Made by a program: the position numbers and the translations under genes
Assembly: GCA_029255685.2 (NCBI GenBank)
Contig: CM055320.2
Span: 48,672,910-48,736,909, forward strand
Origin: Silene conica
Taxonomy: Eukaryota > Streptophyta > Magnoliopsida > Caryophyllales > Caryophyllaceae
DNA: 64,000 bases
Direction of reading: 5' to 3'
Part shown: positions 12,027 through 24,204 of the stretch, piece by piece
Numbering within the stretch: position 1 is the first letter of the stretch
Layout of the letters: every line of letters begins with the position of its first letter
The notes under the pieces: model-generated
Told to the model about the DNA's origin: nothing
The model's database searches: none
The model's input: the letters and a program-made list of their open reading frames with translations, nothing else

Positions 12027-15000
12027 ATACCTCCGCGAAGAGACAACCTCGCTAACATCACACAAGAGGAGTTAGATCAATTACGAGCTGAGATTACGAC
12101 TCTAAAGGCTAAACGAATGGACTCCGCGAAAATGAGCACAATCATCGCAAGACATCACCCTACCCAATTCACTGGGGAGGGGGAACCTCATCTGTTAGGA
12201 GCTTGGTGCCGGGAATTCGGTAACCTGTTCGAGTTGGTGGACTGCCCTGAAGAACTGAGGGTAGACCAGGCTGCCCACTATCTGAGGGGTATGGTTGGAG
12301 ACTGGTGGACCGCGAATAAGGGAGAGCTCCGGGAAGCAGCTATAGAGGGTGGATCCGCGTTTGTTCCGTGGGATGCATTCAAGGGGGTTCTGAACGAGGC
12401 GTTTTTACCAGAATTCCAAAAGAGCAAGCTGAGGGAGGAGTTCGACTCATTCCAGATGTCGGAGGACATGACCGTAGAGGATTACTACAGGAAGTTCATC
12501 CAGTTGGTGCACTATGTGGGAGACATGGGGTTTGATGATGCCATGCTGGCAATGAAGTTTGAGAGAGGGTTATCAATCGCCATCAAGAAGAGACTGATTG
12601 CAGCTCCGCCCACCACAGTTCGTGACATCTACTTAAGGGCTGGGGCGGCGGAGAGGCTTTCGGATATGATCAAAAAGGACAAACAGTCCAAGACAGAAAA
12701 GAGGAAAGCTGAATCAGTAGCTGAGGGTTCAGGATCGAAAAAGCAAAGTAATAACAAGTTCAGTGGGTACTTCGGGAGTAGTGCCTCTGGTGGTGGGAGA
12801 AACCAGAGTGGGGGTAATCACATGAGTGGGATTTCTGGCAGTGGTTCGGCAGGAATTGTGTGTTTTGGCTGTGGAAAGAGGGGACATAAGCAGGCGGTGT
12901 GTCGTTCGTCTGGAGGAAATCAGTCCGGGGGCTATCGTACACCTACATCCGGATACCAGGGACCTCACACTCAGTCCTATGGCAGCAGTGGCTATCGCAC
13001 ACCCATGACAAACTATGGTGGGGGTGCAAAGTCTGGGGGCAGCAGCAACTATCAGAGGAACTACAACAACAGCAATCAGAACCGTTCATATCAGAATCAG
13101 TACAATGGAAGTGGGAACAACAACAAGACGGGGACGTCAGGAAATCAGCAGGCTGGAACATCTACTGCCAGCCAGAGTGGGGTCAAGTCCAGTGGCAAAC
13201 TCTTTGCCATGGGAAAGCAGGCCGCTCAGGAGGATGCTCATGTGGTTACTGGTACTTTTCTTGTAAACTCTAGACCTACCTTTGTACTTTTCGATTCCGG
13301 TGCCACCCATTCTTTTGTGTCTAGAGAGCATGTTAGAGTTTTGGGACTTGAGAGATTCGACTGGGTCGCGGATTCAGTGACCATACCTTCGGGCGAGTCT
13401 ATTGTTTGTAATAGAGTATACGGTAGTGTACCCATTAAAATCGGGGAAACAACTTTCTTTGGTGACCTTATAGAATTTCCGCTGGGGGGTTTCGAAGTGA
13501 TCTTAGGGATGGACTGGTTGGGGAAGTATAGGGCTTTTATCGACTGTCATCAAAAGAAAATTTCCTTGAAGGGACCCAAAGGGGTGAGGGTATCCTACAA
13601 GGGGTATAGAGTCAAACCAAAGATCAAATTTATATCTGTCAATACCCTGAAGTCTAGTTTGCGGAAAGGAGAAAGCTTAATTTTGTGCCAAATGTGGGAT
13701 TGTGAGGCTGAGACCCCCAAGACTAGTGAGATACCTGTGGTACGGGAGTTTGAGGGAGTTTTTCGAGACGACGTTCCAGGGTTACCGCCAAGGAGGGAAG
13801 TGGAATTTTCCATTGACCTCAAACCAGGAGCGGGACCGATCTCTAAATCACCGTACCGTATGGGGCCGAAAGAGATGGAGGAGTTGAAGAAGCAATTGGA
13901 TGAACTAGCTGAGAAAGGGTTCATCCGACCCAGTGTGTCGCCCTGGGGAGCACCTGTCTTATTTGTGAAGAAGAAGGATGGGAGTTTGAGGTTGTGTGTT
14001 GACTACCGAGAGCTGAACAATGTGACTATCAAGAACCGTTATCCTTTGCCGAGAATTGATGACTTGTTCGATCAGTTGAGTGGAGCCGGGGTTTTTTCCA
14101 AGATTGATTTGAGATCCGGGTATCATCAATTGAGGATAAAGGATGAAGATATTCCGAAGACCGCTTTCCGAACGAGGTATGGCCACTATGAATTCGTGGT
14201 TATGCCCTTTGGATTGACTAATGCACCCGCTGTGTTCATGGACTTGATGAATCGAGTCTTCAGCCCGTATCTAGACAAGTTCGTGGTGGTATTTATCGAT
14301 GATATCCTGGTATATTCCAAGAATGCAGAGGAGCACGAAGATCATTTGAGAAAAGTACTTCAGACCTTGGAGGAGCATAAGCTCAATGCTAAGTTGAGCA
14401 AGTGTGAGTTCTGGTTGGAGAAAGTGGCATTTCTGGGGCATGTAATTTCAAAAGAGGGGGTGGCTGTTGACCCTAGCAAGATCGAGGCAGTGACTAAGTG
14501 GCAGAGTCCGAAGAATGTGAGTGAGATTCGAAGCTTTCTGGGTTTAGCTGGTTATTACCGGAGATTCGTCAAAGATTTTTCAAAGATAGCGAAGCCGTTG
14601 ACGTCGTTGATGAGGAAGGAGAACCGTTATATCTGGGATGAGAGTTGTGAGAAAGCATTCCTAACCCTTAAGGAACGCCTGACAACAGCTCCTATCCTGG
14701 CCTTGCCAGTTGGGAGTGATAATTTTGAAGTATACACCGACGCTTCAAAGCATGGGTTGGGTTGTGTGCTAATGCAGAATGGTAGAGTGATCGCGTATGC
14801 TTCTCGCCAGTTGAAGACCTATGAAGAGAATTATCCGACTCATGATTTGGAGTTGGACGCTGTGGTCTTTGCACTGCAATTGTGGCGTCATTACCTTCAT
14901 GGAGCCACTTTTAAGGTGTTTTCTGACCATAAGAGCCTGAAATATATCTACACCCAGAAAGAGTTGAACATGAGGCAGAGGAGGTGGATAGAGTTGATCG

Positions 15001-16628
15001 GAGATTATGATATGCAGATTGTCTACCACGAAGGCAAGGCAAATGTGGTAGCTGACGCTCTAAGTAGGAAGTCAATACATGCTTTGGATTGTGCCAGATC
15101 GAGAGGGAGGTTGTATGGTGAACTAAGGGAGATGGGAATATTCATGATCCGGAAAGGGGACACTCTTGGTGACTTGACAGTGGAGCCTAAGTTGTATGGG
15201 GAGATTCGGGAGTTACAGCAGAACGATGAGAGAATCCAGAAGTGGCGTTTGATGGTGGAGAATGGAAATGGTGATGAGGCATCCAAGTTCAGTATTCATA
15301 CCGATGGTAGTTTGAGGTTCAGTGGGCGATGGTGTGTACCGAATGTTGAGGAGCTAAAGAAGAAGATCCTGACTGAAGCTCATGCTACTCCTTATTCTGT
15401 TCACCCAGGAGGTGATAAGTTGTATAAGGACCTTAAGAAGACGTTTTGGTGGCCTAATATGAAGAAGGAAGTCGCTGAGTTTGTGTCGAGGTGTTTGACT
15501 TGTCAGCGAGTGAAAGGGGAGCATAAGAGACCCCAAGGGAAAGTTCAACCATTGGATGTACCAGAGTGGAAGTGGGAGAATATTTCGATGGACTTTATCG
15601 TGGGGTTGCCTCGGACCCAGAGGGGCAACAACATGATTTGGGTGATCGTGGATCGTTTGACTAAGTCGGCTCACTTTATTCCCATGAAAGATACCTGGAG
15701 TAAAGCCGAGTTGGCTAAGTCCTATGTTCAGAATGTAGTTAAACTACATGGCGTACCCAAGGATATTGTTTCAGATCGGGACTCGAGGTTTATATCCGGA
15801 TTTTGGCAGGAGTTGCAGGCTGCTTTGGGTACCCAGTTGAAGATGAGTACAGCTTTCCATCCGGCTACAGATGGTCAGACTGAGAGGACGATTCAGACTC
15901 TTGAGGATATGTTGAGAGCTTGTGTACTTGAGTTCGGAGGATCTTGGGAGGATCGACTAGGGTTGATCGAGTTTTCCTATAATAACAGTTATCATGCGAG
16001 CATAGGCATGGCCCCTTTCGAGGCTCTGTACGGGAGGAAGTGTAGGAGCCCTGTGTGTTGGGATGATCGAGCCGATGTTGTGACATTGGGGCCAGATATG
16101 ATTCAGGAGATGGTGGAGCAGGTTCAGATTATTCGTCAGCGGATGAGGGCCGCTCAGGATCGACAGAAGAGCTATGCTGATCTGAAGAGGAGCGATATTT
16201 CATTTGAGGCCGGAGAGAAAGTCCTACTGAAAGTCTCTCCGATGAAGGGTGTGACGAGATTCGGCAAGCGTGGCAAACTGAGTCAGAAATTTATTGGGCC
16301 ATTTGAGATCTTGGACAGAGTTGGAGAGGTGGCATATCGCTTAGCTTTGCCTCCAACCCTATCCAAGGTCCACAATGTGTTCCATGTGTCCCAGTTGAGG
16401 AAATATGTGAGTGACCCCTCGCATGTACTTCAGCACGAGGTGATTGAGGTAGATGAGCAGTTGTCATACATTGAGACTCCGAAAGAAATTCTGGACAGAA
16501 AGGTGCGGAAAACTCGCAACGGAGAGACGATCTTGGTGAAGGTCCTGTGGACCAATCATAATCAGGAGGAGGCTACGTGGGAGCCTGAGGCAATCATGAG
16601 AGAGCGCTATCCACACTTGTTCGATTGA
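12027..16628 (+). CDS. Gag-pol polyprotein of Tekay chromovirus A; expected start codon reads ATA
   Basis: One uninterrupted frame encodes Gag, protease, reverse transcriptase, RNase H, integrase and a chromodomain-like end. Visible motifs (numbered from 12027): zinc knuckle C-X2-C-X4-H-X4-C near residues 279-292; protease DSGA at 423; RT FIDD with Asp 758-759; RNase H YTDAS with Asp 905; integrase zinc finger (His near 1126, TCQ near 1165); DD35E at Asp1189, Asp1250 and Glu1286; and a final segment with WEPE typical of Tekay chromodomains. Relatives usually begin Met-Pro-Pro-Arg-Arg. Here the same context reads ATA-CCT-CCG-CGA-AGA, so the original start was probably lost by a G-to-A change. 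The first in-frame ATG is at 12117 and would drop 30 residues. The frame is open upstream to 11949 without an ATG. The product is expected to form cytoplasmic particles and to integrate cDNA, probably into heterochromatin via the chromodomain. Confidence 0.93.
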   Translation: MPPRRDNLANITQEELDQLRAEITTLKAKRMDSAKMSTIIARHHPTQFTGEGEPHLLGAWCREFGNLFELVDCPEELRVDQAAHYLRGMVGDWWTANKGELREAAIEGGSAFVPWDAFKGVLNEAFLPEFQKSKLREEFDSFQMSEDMTVEDYYRKFIQLVHYVGDMGFDDAMLAMKFERGLSIAIKKRLIAAPPTTVRDIYLRAGAAERLSDMIKKDKQSKTEKRKAESVAEGSGSKKQSNNKFSGYFGSSASGGGRNQSGGNHMSGISGSGSAGIVCFGCGKRGHKQAVCRSSGGNQSGGYRTPTSGYQGPHTQSYGSSGYRTPMTNYGGGAKSGGSSNYQRNYNNSNQNRSYQNQYNGSGNNNKTGTSGNQQAGTSTASQSGVKSSGKLFAMGKQAAQEDAHVVTGTFLVNSRPTFVLFDSGATHSFVSREHVRVLGLERFDWVADSVTIPSGESIVCNRVYGSVPIKIGETTFFGDLIEFPLGGFEVILGMDWLGKYRAFIDCHQKKISLKGPKGVRVSYKGYRVKPKIKFISVNTLKSSLRKGESLILCQMWDCEAETPKTSEIPVVREFEGVFRDDVPGLPPRREVEFSIDLKPGAGPISKSPYRMGPKEMEELKKQLDELAEKGFIRPSVSPWGAPVLFVKKKDGSLRLCVDYRELNNVTIKNRYPLPRIDDLFDQLSGAGVFSKIDLRSGYHQLRIKDEDIPKTAFRTRYGHYEFVVMPFGLTNAPAVFMDLMNRVFSPYLDKFVVVFIDDILVYSKNAEEHEDHLRKVLQTLEEHKLNAKLSKCEFWLEKVAFLGHVISKEGVAVDPSKIEAVTKWQSPKNVSEIRSFLGLAGYYRRFVKDFSKIAKPLTSLMRKENRYIWDESCEKAFLTLKERLTTAPILALPVGSDNFEVYTDASKHGLGCVLMQNGRVIAYASRQLKTYEENYPTHDLELDAVVFALQLWRHYLHGATFKVFSDHKSLKYIYTQKELNMRQRRWIELIGDYDMQIVYHEGKANVVADALSRKSIHALDCARSRGRLYGELREMGIFMIRKGDTLGDLTVEPKLYGEIRELQQNDERIQKWRLMVENGNGDEASKFSIHTDGSLRFSGRWCVPNVEELKKKILTEAHATPYSVHPGGDKLYKDLKKTFWWPNMKKEVAEFVSRCLTCQRVKGEHKRPQGKVQPLDVPEWKWENISMDFIVGLPRTQRGNNMIWVIVDRLTKSAHFIPMKDTWSKAELAKSYVQNVVKLHGVPKDIVSDRDSRFISGFWQELQAALGTQLKMSTAFHPATDGQTERTIQTLEDMLRACVLEFGGSWEDRLGLIEFSYNNSYHASIGMAPFEALYGRKCRSPVCWDDRADVVTLGPDMIQEMVEQVQIIRQRMRAAQDRQKSYADLKRSDISFEAGEKVLLKVSPMKGVTRFGKRGKLSQKFIGPFEILDRVGEVAYRLALPPTLSKVHNVFHVSQLRKYVSDPSHVLQHEVIEVDEQLSYIETPKEILDRKVRKTRNGETILVKVLWTNHNQEEATWEPEAIMRERYPHLFD

Positions 16629-16794
16629 GGTAGGTTACGCGGACGTAACTTTTCTTTAAGGGGGGTGGAATGTAAAATTGGATGTTTAAGTGAACTTTGG
16701 TGACGTTTTATGTTCCACGTTTGTATGGTTTGATTGTTTTGTCTTTTGTGTGTTATCGAACTTCGGGACGAAGTTCTTTTTAAGGGGGAAAGAC
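16629..16794 (+). other. 3' untranslated region and polypurine tract of A
   Basis: A short non-coding stretch ends in taagggggaaagac directly before the 3' LTR. The purine run at 16780-16792 is the likely plus-strand primer. Confidence 0.8.
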
Positions 16795-19152
16795 TGTAAT
16801 ACCTCGAATTTTTAGTTACGATTTTTATCTTGATCGTATATAGTGATTTCACGATGGAGCGATTAGCTTAGCGGTGGGTAAATAAATTGTTTTTACTAGT
16901 TTGCTAGTGCTCGTTTTATGGAGTGTGTTGGGTCGTCGGTGGGGCTTGAAAGGGGGATCTATCCACCCTAGGTTAATATTTGTAGTAGGTGGTTAGTGTG
17001 GCTCGAACCTTGGACCTAGTGCAGCTCGGCCATGGGCCTCGAAATCAGTGTAAACAGCCCACACCCATGTTTTGAAAACAACAAACCCTCACATTGTTGA
17101 TATCAGCCGCCTTATAAGAAGGTTTTCGAGCCAGCATTCTGACCTATCTACAAACTCTAACCTACCTCGTTTTGCTCAGCCGACATCACCCTTCAGGAAG
17201 GTCAATTCCCCACGGTGGTTCAACTCCGTTTAAACCCTTCGAATTAGATCAGAAAACAGGTATGCGCAGCCTGTGTTAATTTGTTGTATTTTGTTAAGGG
17301 TCACTTGTTTTGTCACTGTTTTCGAGAGGGGTTTGAGTGTCGGGTTTGGGTTCGTTTTTGTGTTGTTATGTTGTTAGTGTCTGGAGGTTGGTCAGGAGGT
17401 TGATCTGGGTGGTTGTAGGAGTCACCGGTGGTGTCGACAGGGGTGTTTATCACCCCTGGTTACAGTGGTTTCAGCATGGTTATCGGGTCTATGGGTTTTG
17501 TGTTATCTTCCGTGTCTCTGTGTGATAAAGGAAGGAGTCGTGGGTGGTGGTTCGTGTCAAAGGGGAGTCAGGGGTGGACTAGGAGTTGTCGTGGTGTTAA
17601 GATTAGTGTCGTATGGTGGTCAAGGGGGTTGTTTTCACGGTGGTTTTGGAAGGAAACAGGGGACGGCTGTTGGTAATAAGTAGTCGTTTTGGGTAGACTG
17701 GTTTTGGGGGTGGTATCACCGATGACTAGGGGGAGGTCGGTGCGGTGGTACCACCACTGTCTGATGGTTCTGGGACAGGGGTTCTAATGGTGGTGTTTGC
17801 CGGTGGCCTGGCAGATTGTGGCGGTGGTTGTGACAGTCTGTTTAGGGTTGTCGCGGGTTAAGGGTGAGGAAGCAGGGGTGTTGGAGCCCCTGGTCCACCC
17901 CGCCGGAGAGAGTCGACCATCCTGGTGGTGGTCTGGGGTGTAGTGGCCATGGTGGGGGTGGTCGCTGGTGGTTGTCGGCAGGGTGTAGGGGTTGTGCGTG
18001 GTGGCGGTGGTGGAGCTAAAACCATGGGATGCGCTGGGTAGTTGAGTCGTGAGTTGGGTCGTGTAGGGTGTAGTTTTGGCATTAGTTTTGTTAGTATACT
18101 TATTATTATTATCTTACTTATTATTATTATTATTATTCATAATATATTTGTTATTTATGGTAATAGTATTTGTATTAATGGTAAATATATTATCTATTAA
18201 AGGGTAAGTATTTATGGTGAATTTATATTTGGGTAGTAAAGTATTTTGGGAATCATTTGAAATTTCAAACGAAAGTGGTTATAGTTAGAGGTTACTATTT
18301 TTGGAAGTTGATACGTCGGAAAGTTTCTATTTATGGAAACTTTCCGCTTATAGTAGTTGCCATTTATAGTAACTATGATTCGTTAAGAGGTTCATGTAAG
18401 TTATTAATTCGTACGTATATCTGTCTAGGGAGCGAGTTTCGTGTGGAACATTTCTAGGCAAGCTTTGGTTGATCTGCGTTCCCTGCTATTTCAGGTAGGG
18501 GAAAAACTGGTATCTGATATGGTGCAACCTGTCCTTATCTGTTTTGAGCATGCTTATGACATATATCGTGTGATCATTATATGGTGTTATTTATATATTA
18601 CTTTGTGATATGATACATTGTGTTCACAATGGGCCTTGTGATATGGAGTTGGATCGGTGCGGAGTACATATGGTGTTGGATCGGTGCGGAGTATTTATGG
18701 TGTTGGATCGGTGCGGAGTATTATGGCGTTGGATCGGTGCGGAGTATATATATGGTGTTGGATCGGCGCGGAGTTTATTATATTGTGGTTTTGTTTGTTC
18801 TTTTCCTACTCAACCTCGTGGTTGACCCTGTGTGTTCGTGATCACCTGTGATGAACCAATTATTGGGGAGCAGATTGACAGGTGGCCAAAGACTAAGGGG
18901 GAGCTATGGGAGTAAGAGCTTGGATTCGGACCGGATTAGATGTCTAGACCATCTTAGTCAGTCTTATATGAGTTGTACTTTACTGTTTTGTTAAGACTTT
19001 GGATATGATGTAAGAACATGTCTTGAGTTAAATTTTATTTAAAGTACTGGTTATCTTCCTTTGTATCTACTGCCTCGGGAAACCGAGATGGTAACACCTT
19101 TATTTATCTGGGGAGTCCTAGTACAGGCCCTTAGATAAATGGGGGTGTTACA
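16795..19152 (+). repeat. 3' LTR of element A
   Basis: This LTR is 2358 bp, from TGTAATACC to GGTGTTACA, followed by the TSD attac. Private differences from the other two A LTRs occur near 17480 and 17506 (G to A). At most other variable sites it agrees with the solo LTR rather than with the 5' LTR. Confidence 0.95.
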
Positions 19153-21325
19153 ATTACAGAAGTGTAGTTTCAGGAATTTAAGACATAGAGATACCTGAAA
19201 CTTTATGGAATAGTCGAAATTGGGTTAATCGTACACCCTTATTTTTTGGAATAACTTATAGTATGGTGAATCATCTGGGAAAATGATTCTTGGAAAGCAA
19301 TAGTTCAGTGTGCTTGTATTGGTAAATAGGAGATGAGAACTTTGTGAGAATTTTAGGAAGCCTGAGCCTTGGGAATTGTGTCAGTTCAAATCATAACCTT
19401 TTCTCAACGCTTCTCTTCTTCTTTCTTCTTCCGTGCTAATTCCGTCGAGTTATGCTTTCATAACAAAGCTTACTTGACCTCTTTTTACGTCATATATCTT
19501 GTTACCTCTAATGCTTATCCTTCTACTCATAGCTTCACTTTTGTTGGAATCCATAATCTAGAGTCTCTTAGCCATCATCTTATGTATCTCTCCCTCAAGT
19601 TTCTATTTCGCGTTTGTTCCTGAAGTTTGAATCATATCTTTAATTGTTGTGAGCCCTGTCCCCTTTCTTCTTGGACTAGGTGTGAGGTTGAATTCGTTTG
19701 TGGAATAGTGATATATGCTTAGAAGATCCTTGGTTTTGTTTTATCGGACATAGTTGAAAGAATTAGTGTTTGGTGACGTTTGGGTAATATTAGGTAGTGT
19801 GCCATCTTGATGGTTTCAAGTTAAAGATTTAAAGTTATGAGTACTTCATGTGGATTGGTATAAACAGCAAGGTCAATAATTTTGGTGTTATCTTTGAGAG
19901 TGTTAATGGTTACCTAGAGACCGTTTGGGTGAAAGTTGTTACTCTTATGAGACTTTCTTTGGGATGTACACTTTACGGTAATTATGGTAGTCAAGGTTTA
20001 AGAGATGTTTTCTTGATTTGGGTCGATGAGAGTTGACTAGTTTAGGACTGAATGCTTTGGATGTTTAACTCATAGTCCTAGGTTTGCGAATAGTTACGGT
20101 TTGAAGAATACCGTGTTTATGCTTTTGGGATTAGATGTTTTGGATGTTTATCTCATAATCCTATTTATGAAAGTAAGCATAGTTCCGAGAATGCTGCTTC
20201 CATATCTTTTGTTGTCGGTATGAGCGTAACAAATTTTTGTTTATAGGTCTGGAAGTACGATGGATTCAGGTTTAAGATCCTTGTTTTTGTGATTCACGTT
20301 GTTTGGATATCTGTAACATATGCTAGTTGAGTATGAAGGCAACCTTGTTAGTAATTTTGGATCTAGCTCTATGAAGGATGTTGATTGTTGAGTAATAATC
20401 GAGAGTTTTGAAGTTCCTTTTGTAATAGGATACCTTGTATCGTGGATGAACTAGATGTGAGTGACCCAAATTGAGTTGAGGAAGGCTTGAGAGTTTTGAA
20501 GTTGAAAGAGCTACCTTCTGAGGTGTGTAAGGAATCATGATGATGATGATGTCTCATTTATGGATTGAGTGATTAGTGATTTCCGGAATCCAAAGAGTTG
20601 TATTCCTACTTAACCTTAAACCTCTTTTGTTCATGCTTCAGTTCCTTTGTTGTTTTTGCCCCTTTACTCTCTTGTTGTGTACCGTCTTTAGCCTTGAAGA
20701 TGGTAGTTCTGATACCTTCTTTTAGTTAGCTTCCTTGTGACCTTTTGTGTTTCGAGGTCTTTGATGGACCAACCCGACGCTCATTGGTTAATAATATGTA
20801 GCTTTCATCCTCGTGTTTTGTTTGAAATGATATTCAAAATATTTTCCATTTATGTACTTTATAACCGAAATGAGTTACCTTACTTTTGTTGTTGAAAACT
20901 TTAATTTCTGTTACCACCTTACTTATTTCACGGATTCAAAAATGCAAGTTTACTTTCGAAATGTCGTGTTTTGAAAAGCTTGAAATGGTTTATAATTTTG
21001 ATTGGTTTTAGCGTTGATTTGATGTAAGGTTGGTTATTGGAGACGTCTAATAACTCGTATTACACTCGTCAGCGCCTGATTTGATTTAGCTTTTGGACTT
21101 ATCCTTTGTTTGGAATGTCGGGTTCTTGAATACGTAACGAGAACCCTAATGCTCCAATGATAAGGACTGGTGCCTTTGGAAATTCTTTTCAAATTCTTTG
21201 AAAGAGATGTATGTTTTGAAATATCAAATTTTGGGTAAACACTTGGGTTGTTTACCTTGTCTTTACAACTACCGTTTTACTACTTTCAAGTTTCGAGGAC
21301 GAAACTTTTTAAAAGGTGGGGTGAT
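19153..21325 (+). mobile_element. B internal region, copy 2, 3' segment
   Basis: This is a continuation of B after element A and matches 2702-4874 base for base apart from about one difference (near 21279). It has no recognisable coding region. It ends with the PPT at about 21311-21325. Confidence 0.82.
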
Positions 21326-24204
21326 TGTAACACCCCGTAATTTCCAAGTATTTATATATTATTAAAATCTTATTTTAGTAATAATAATGTTCCACAATAA
21401 ATAAAATTCCATTTAAAATCTATCGTTTTTGACAATGATATTAATATGTCCGTCTTAAAGTTATACTTCTTAAACTTGTAAAACGTTAATCTGCCCTTGT
21501 TACTAATTTTAAGATATTTTAAAGGCATATTTAGCTCTTCCTTATATAATAAAAGTTTTAGCTTTCTTAGCTTTCCAACGCCACCGAAAACAAGTCAATC
21601 GGAGTTCTGTGGAGGAAATTATGCCGAAAATACGAAAGGCTGTCACGGACCATCCGCTAACAAAGTCTCGCTCGTCGACTCTTTACTTATTCCACTTGTC
21701 CTTTGGAACACTTGTCTTATACACCAATTTTGCCTTGCAGCCCAAGGTCTTTCCCCTCCTCTTTCCTTCTTCTTCAATCCTTTAATTATATTTTTCAGCA
21801 AAAACACACCCAAACACAAAACACAAAACACCATTGTTATACTCTTTACCTTCAACCGTAAAACGGGCGTAAAATCTCAGTTTCTTATCCGTTTTCGACG
21901 ATTTTCGCGCCCATCTCTTCCTCTCCTCGACCTCCATCTTTCTAGGTAATAAAATTATCAAATTTATTCCTTAATATACTCTGGTCGTGGCCTTTAAGGC
22001 ACGGTTCTCTTAGCTAACCTCGTTTTTTTGTGTGTAGCTAGTTCGGTTGTCCAAACCGGAGTGGTTTTAAGTTCAAAATCATGCTTATTGAAGAGTTATA
22101 AGGTAACGGTGATGGGTTACTCGACTTTATCGTCTTTGTTTGCATGACTATATGCTAGTAATGTTTAGTATACTAGGATTGTTTTTGATTAAGTAGTGGC
22201 ATGATTAGGATAATAAATCATATGTTTGGGTGAATTTCATCATGCATGCTTGTGTTGGATGAGTTTTTAATTGTGGAAATTCATTAAGGATTGTATGGTT
22301 AAATGAGTTTATGAGCATTGAGGATGATTAGTTTGATAGTCTTTCAAGTTCATAGTGTTTTGCTTACAATGGTTAATTCATGATGTTTCAGCACCTTGAC
22401 AAATCTGTCCATTGTCTTGTACAATTTATTTCGGAATCTTAGAGTATTCTTCTTTGAAAATGTTGAAAAGAGACCCCTTTTTATTTTAAGTTAAGAGTCT
22501 ACCTCTGAATTTTCGTAATTTTCTTGCATGTCGTTTGTTCACAATAAATTATTTACGAACAGTGCGCTGAAATACTCGCAGAACGGACAGTAGCTCAAAG
22601 ATTGTTTTGAAAACCATTTTTAAACTTTGAAATGATTCTTGTCCTTTTCAATAATTAAACTTTGAAGATTTTAGATGATGTTAGGAGTTTGCTTTGCCCC
22701 AAAATGATTTGTTAAACCCGTTTTATGAAGCAATACATTTTGTGTGACGGTTTCTGACACACTGTAAAGATCAGTCAATAACCCCCTGTTAAGTTCGTCT
22801 TTTGGAAATGTTTATCTGACAAATATTGTAGATAAAAGTCTTATTAAACCGACCCAATTGTCCTTGTATCGTTTTCGATTTTATTTGAATTAATTATGAA
22901 TTTTACGGCAGAGGACAGCTGTAATGTGAAATGCGTTTATAACTTTTGTTTCATTATTCAATCCCGTGTGTTCTCTTTCGGCATGGAACGGATATAAGTG
23001 TTGTATTATTGGCTCATGTATGTTTAAATGAGTAGGTGACGGTTATGTCATCCTAAGTTGTGTTGGTGACGGTTATGTTACCTTGTTTGTGAATAGATAG
23101 CGGTGGTACGATTTGTGTACCATTGTAATGAACAAATGCCACCCATGGAATGGGATTTTAGCTATGTTCGGGATTGGTCGGAGGTCGTGCTATATGCGCT
23201 CCGGTCCCCGTGTGTCGTTCGGTGTAGGTTATTACATCGAGAGATCTGGCCAGGTCTTAGGCATATAGGCAGTGGTTATACGCTATACATAGTTACGAAG
23301 GTCGTGCCTAAGCGCTCCCGTTGTTGGAGGTCGTGCCTAAGCGCTCCCGTTGTTGGAGGTCGTGCCTAAGCGCTCCCGTTGTTGGAGGTCGTGCCTAAGC
23401 GCTCCCGCTGTAGGAGGTCGTGCCTAAGCGCTCCCGTCGTTGGAGGTCGTGCCTAAGCGCTCCATTAGTCAGAGGTCGTGCATATGCGCTCTGATGGCGT
23501 TCATTCTATTCTTGGTTTGTTGTATGCGTGATTGGACATGCCACCTAGTTGTTGGCCTCTGAGTCGATCACTTGGATGTTTGCCTGATTATGATGATTGG
23601 ACATGCCACCTAGTTGTTGACCTCTGAGTCGATCATTTGGATGTTTCCTTAATTTTGATACTATCTCATATGCTGGCTTTAATTCTGTTATACATGTTGA
23701 TTCATGCTGTTTTCACATGTTTTTGACTTATCGCCCACGCATTGATCATGTTGTTCATATTTGGTAATATATAAGATTGGTTATGAAGTTATATACATGT
23801 TCATATGTATAAGATGTTTAGTATTACCGTTTACATGTTTTCTGACGTAAAGTGGCTGGGAGAACCCTGAGTTACTCCCCACTGACTGTGGCGTTCATGT
23901 TTCATGAATGTAGGTTGGTGCTGTTTGGGGAAGACGTGTGGCTAGCGAGCATTGTTGATAATTCAACAATTACCCTTACGCTTAGTTTAGATTTAATTCA
24001 TGTTGTTATCGTGGGATACCTTATCCCTCGTCTATTTAAGTTATTTTGTATAATTTATACTTAGTCATTAGTTTTTAGTCTTCCGCATGTTGTTTTGATA
24101 TTCCGCGAAAAAGTTTTAATAAATATGTCGAAAAGTTTTTAAAAGTATCGCATTTCCGCTGCGTATTACTTGTTTATTTTTATGCTATATCGCGGGGTGT
24201 CACA
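21326..24204 (+). repeat. Right-hand (3') LTR of the B tandem (2879 bp)
   Basis: TGTAACACC to GGTGTCACA. It is followed by A2 LTR sequence rather than a PBS, so it is the outer 3' LTR. It is 40 bp shorter than the middle LTR because it lacks one 29-bp minisatellite unit and an 11-bp piece near 23008. The TSD of B cannot be checked because the left LTR is outside the window; the right-hand bases are tatgt (24205-24209). The 150-codon frame at 21497-21949 is open only because of single-base differences from the other copy and is not considered a gene. Confidence 0.9.

Larger units (their letters stand above)
9103..19152 (+). mobile_element. Full-length Tekay-type Ty3/Gypsy chromovirus (element A)
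   Basis: The element has two long LTRs (9103-11463 and 16795-19152), an initiator-Met PBS, one continuous gag-pol frame, a PPT and a 5-bp TSD attac (9098-9102 and 19153-19157). Gag-protease-RT-RNase H-integrase order, a C-terminal chromodomain-like tail and LTRs above 2 kb fit the Tekay (Del) chromovirus lineage. The two LTRs differ at about eight substitutions and one 3-bp microsatellite step by eye, roughly 0.3 percent, so the insertion is recent. It sits inside copy 2 of B, at the same base as the solo LTR in copy 1. Confidence 0.95.
1..24204 (+). mobile_element. Tandem B retrotransposon array (internal-LTR-internal-LTR)
   Basis: The segment reads: B internal copy 1 (1-343 and 2702-4874, split by a solo A LTR), B LTR (4875-7793), B internal copy 2 (7794-9102 and 19153-21325, split by full-length A), and B LTR (21326-24204). 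Bases 1-343 match 8760-9102, and 2702-4874 match 19153-21325, with only about one difference seen by eye. The LTR has TGTAACACC and GGTGTCACA ends, a PBS for initiator tRNA-Met follows the middle LTR, and a purine-rich tract precedes both LTRs. This is the signature of two LTR elements sharing a middle LTR, normally produced by unequal recombination between LTRs. The leftmost LTR lies outside the window. No gag or pol could be recognised in B, so it is classed as a large non-autonomous Gypsy-like element. Confidence 0.88.

Noticed and set aside
21497-21949. 150-codon plus-strand frame in the right B LTR
   Set aside because: The same stretch in the middle LTR is not open in that frame because of one or two base differences, and the protein resembles nothing.
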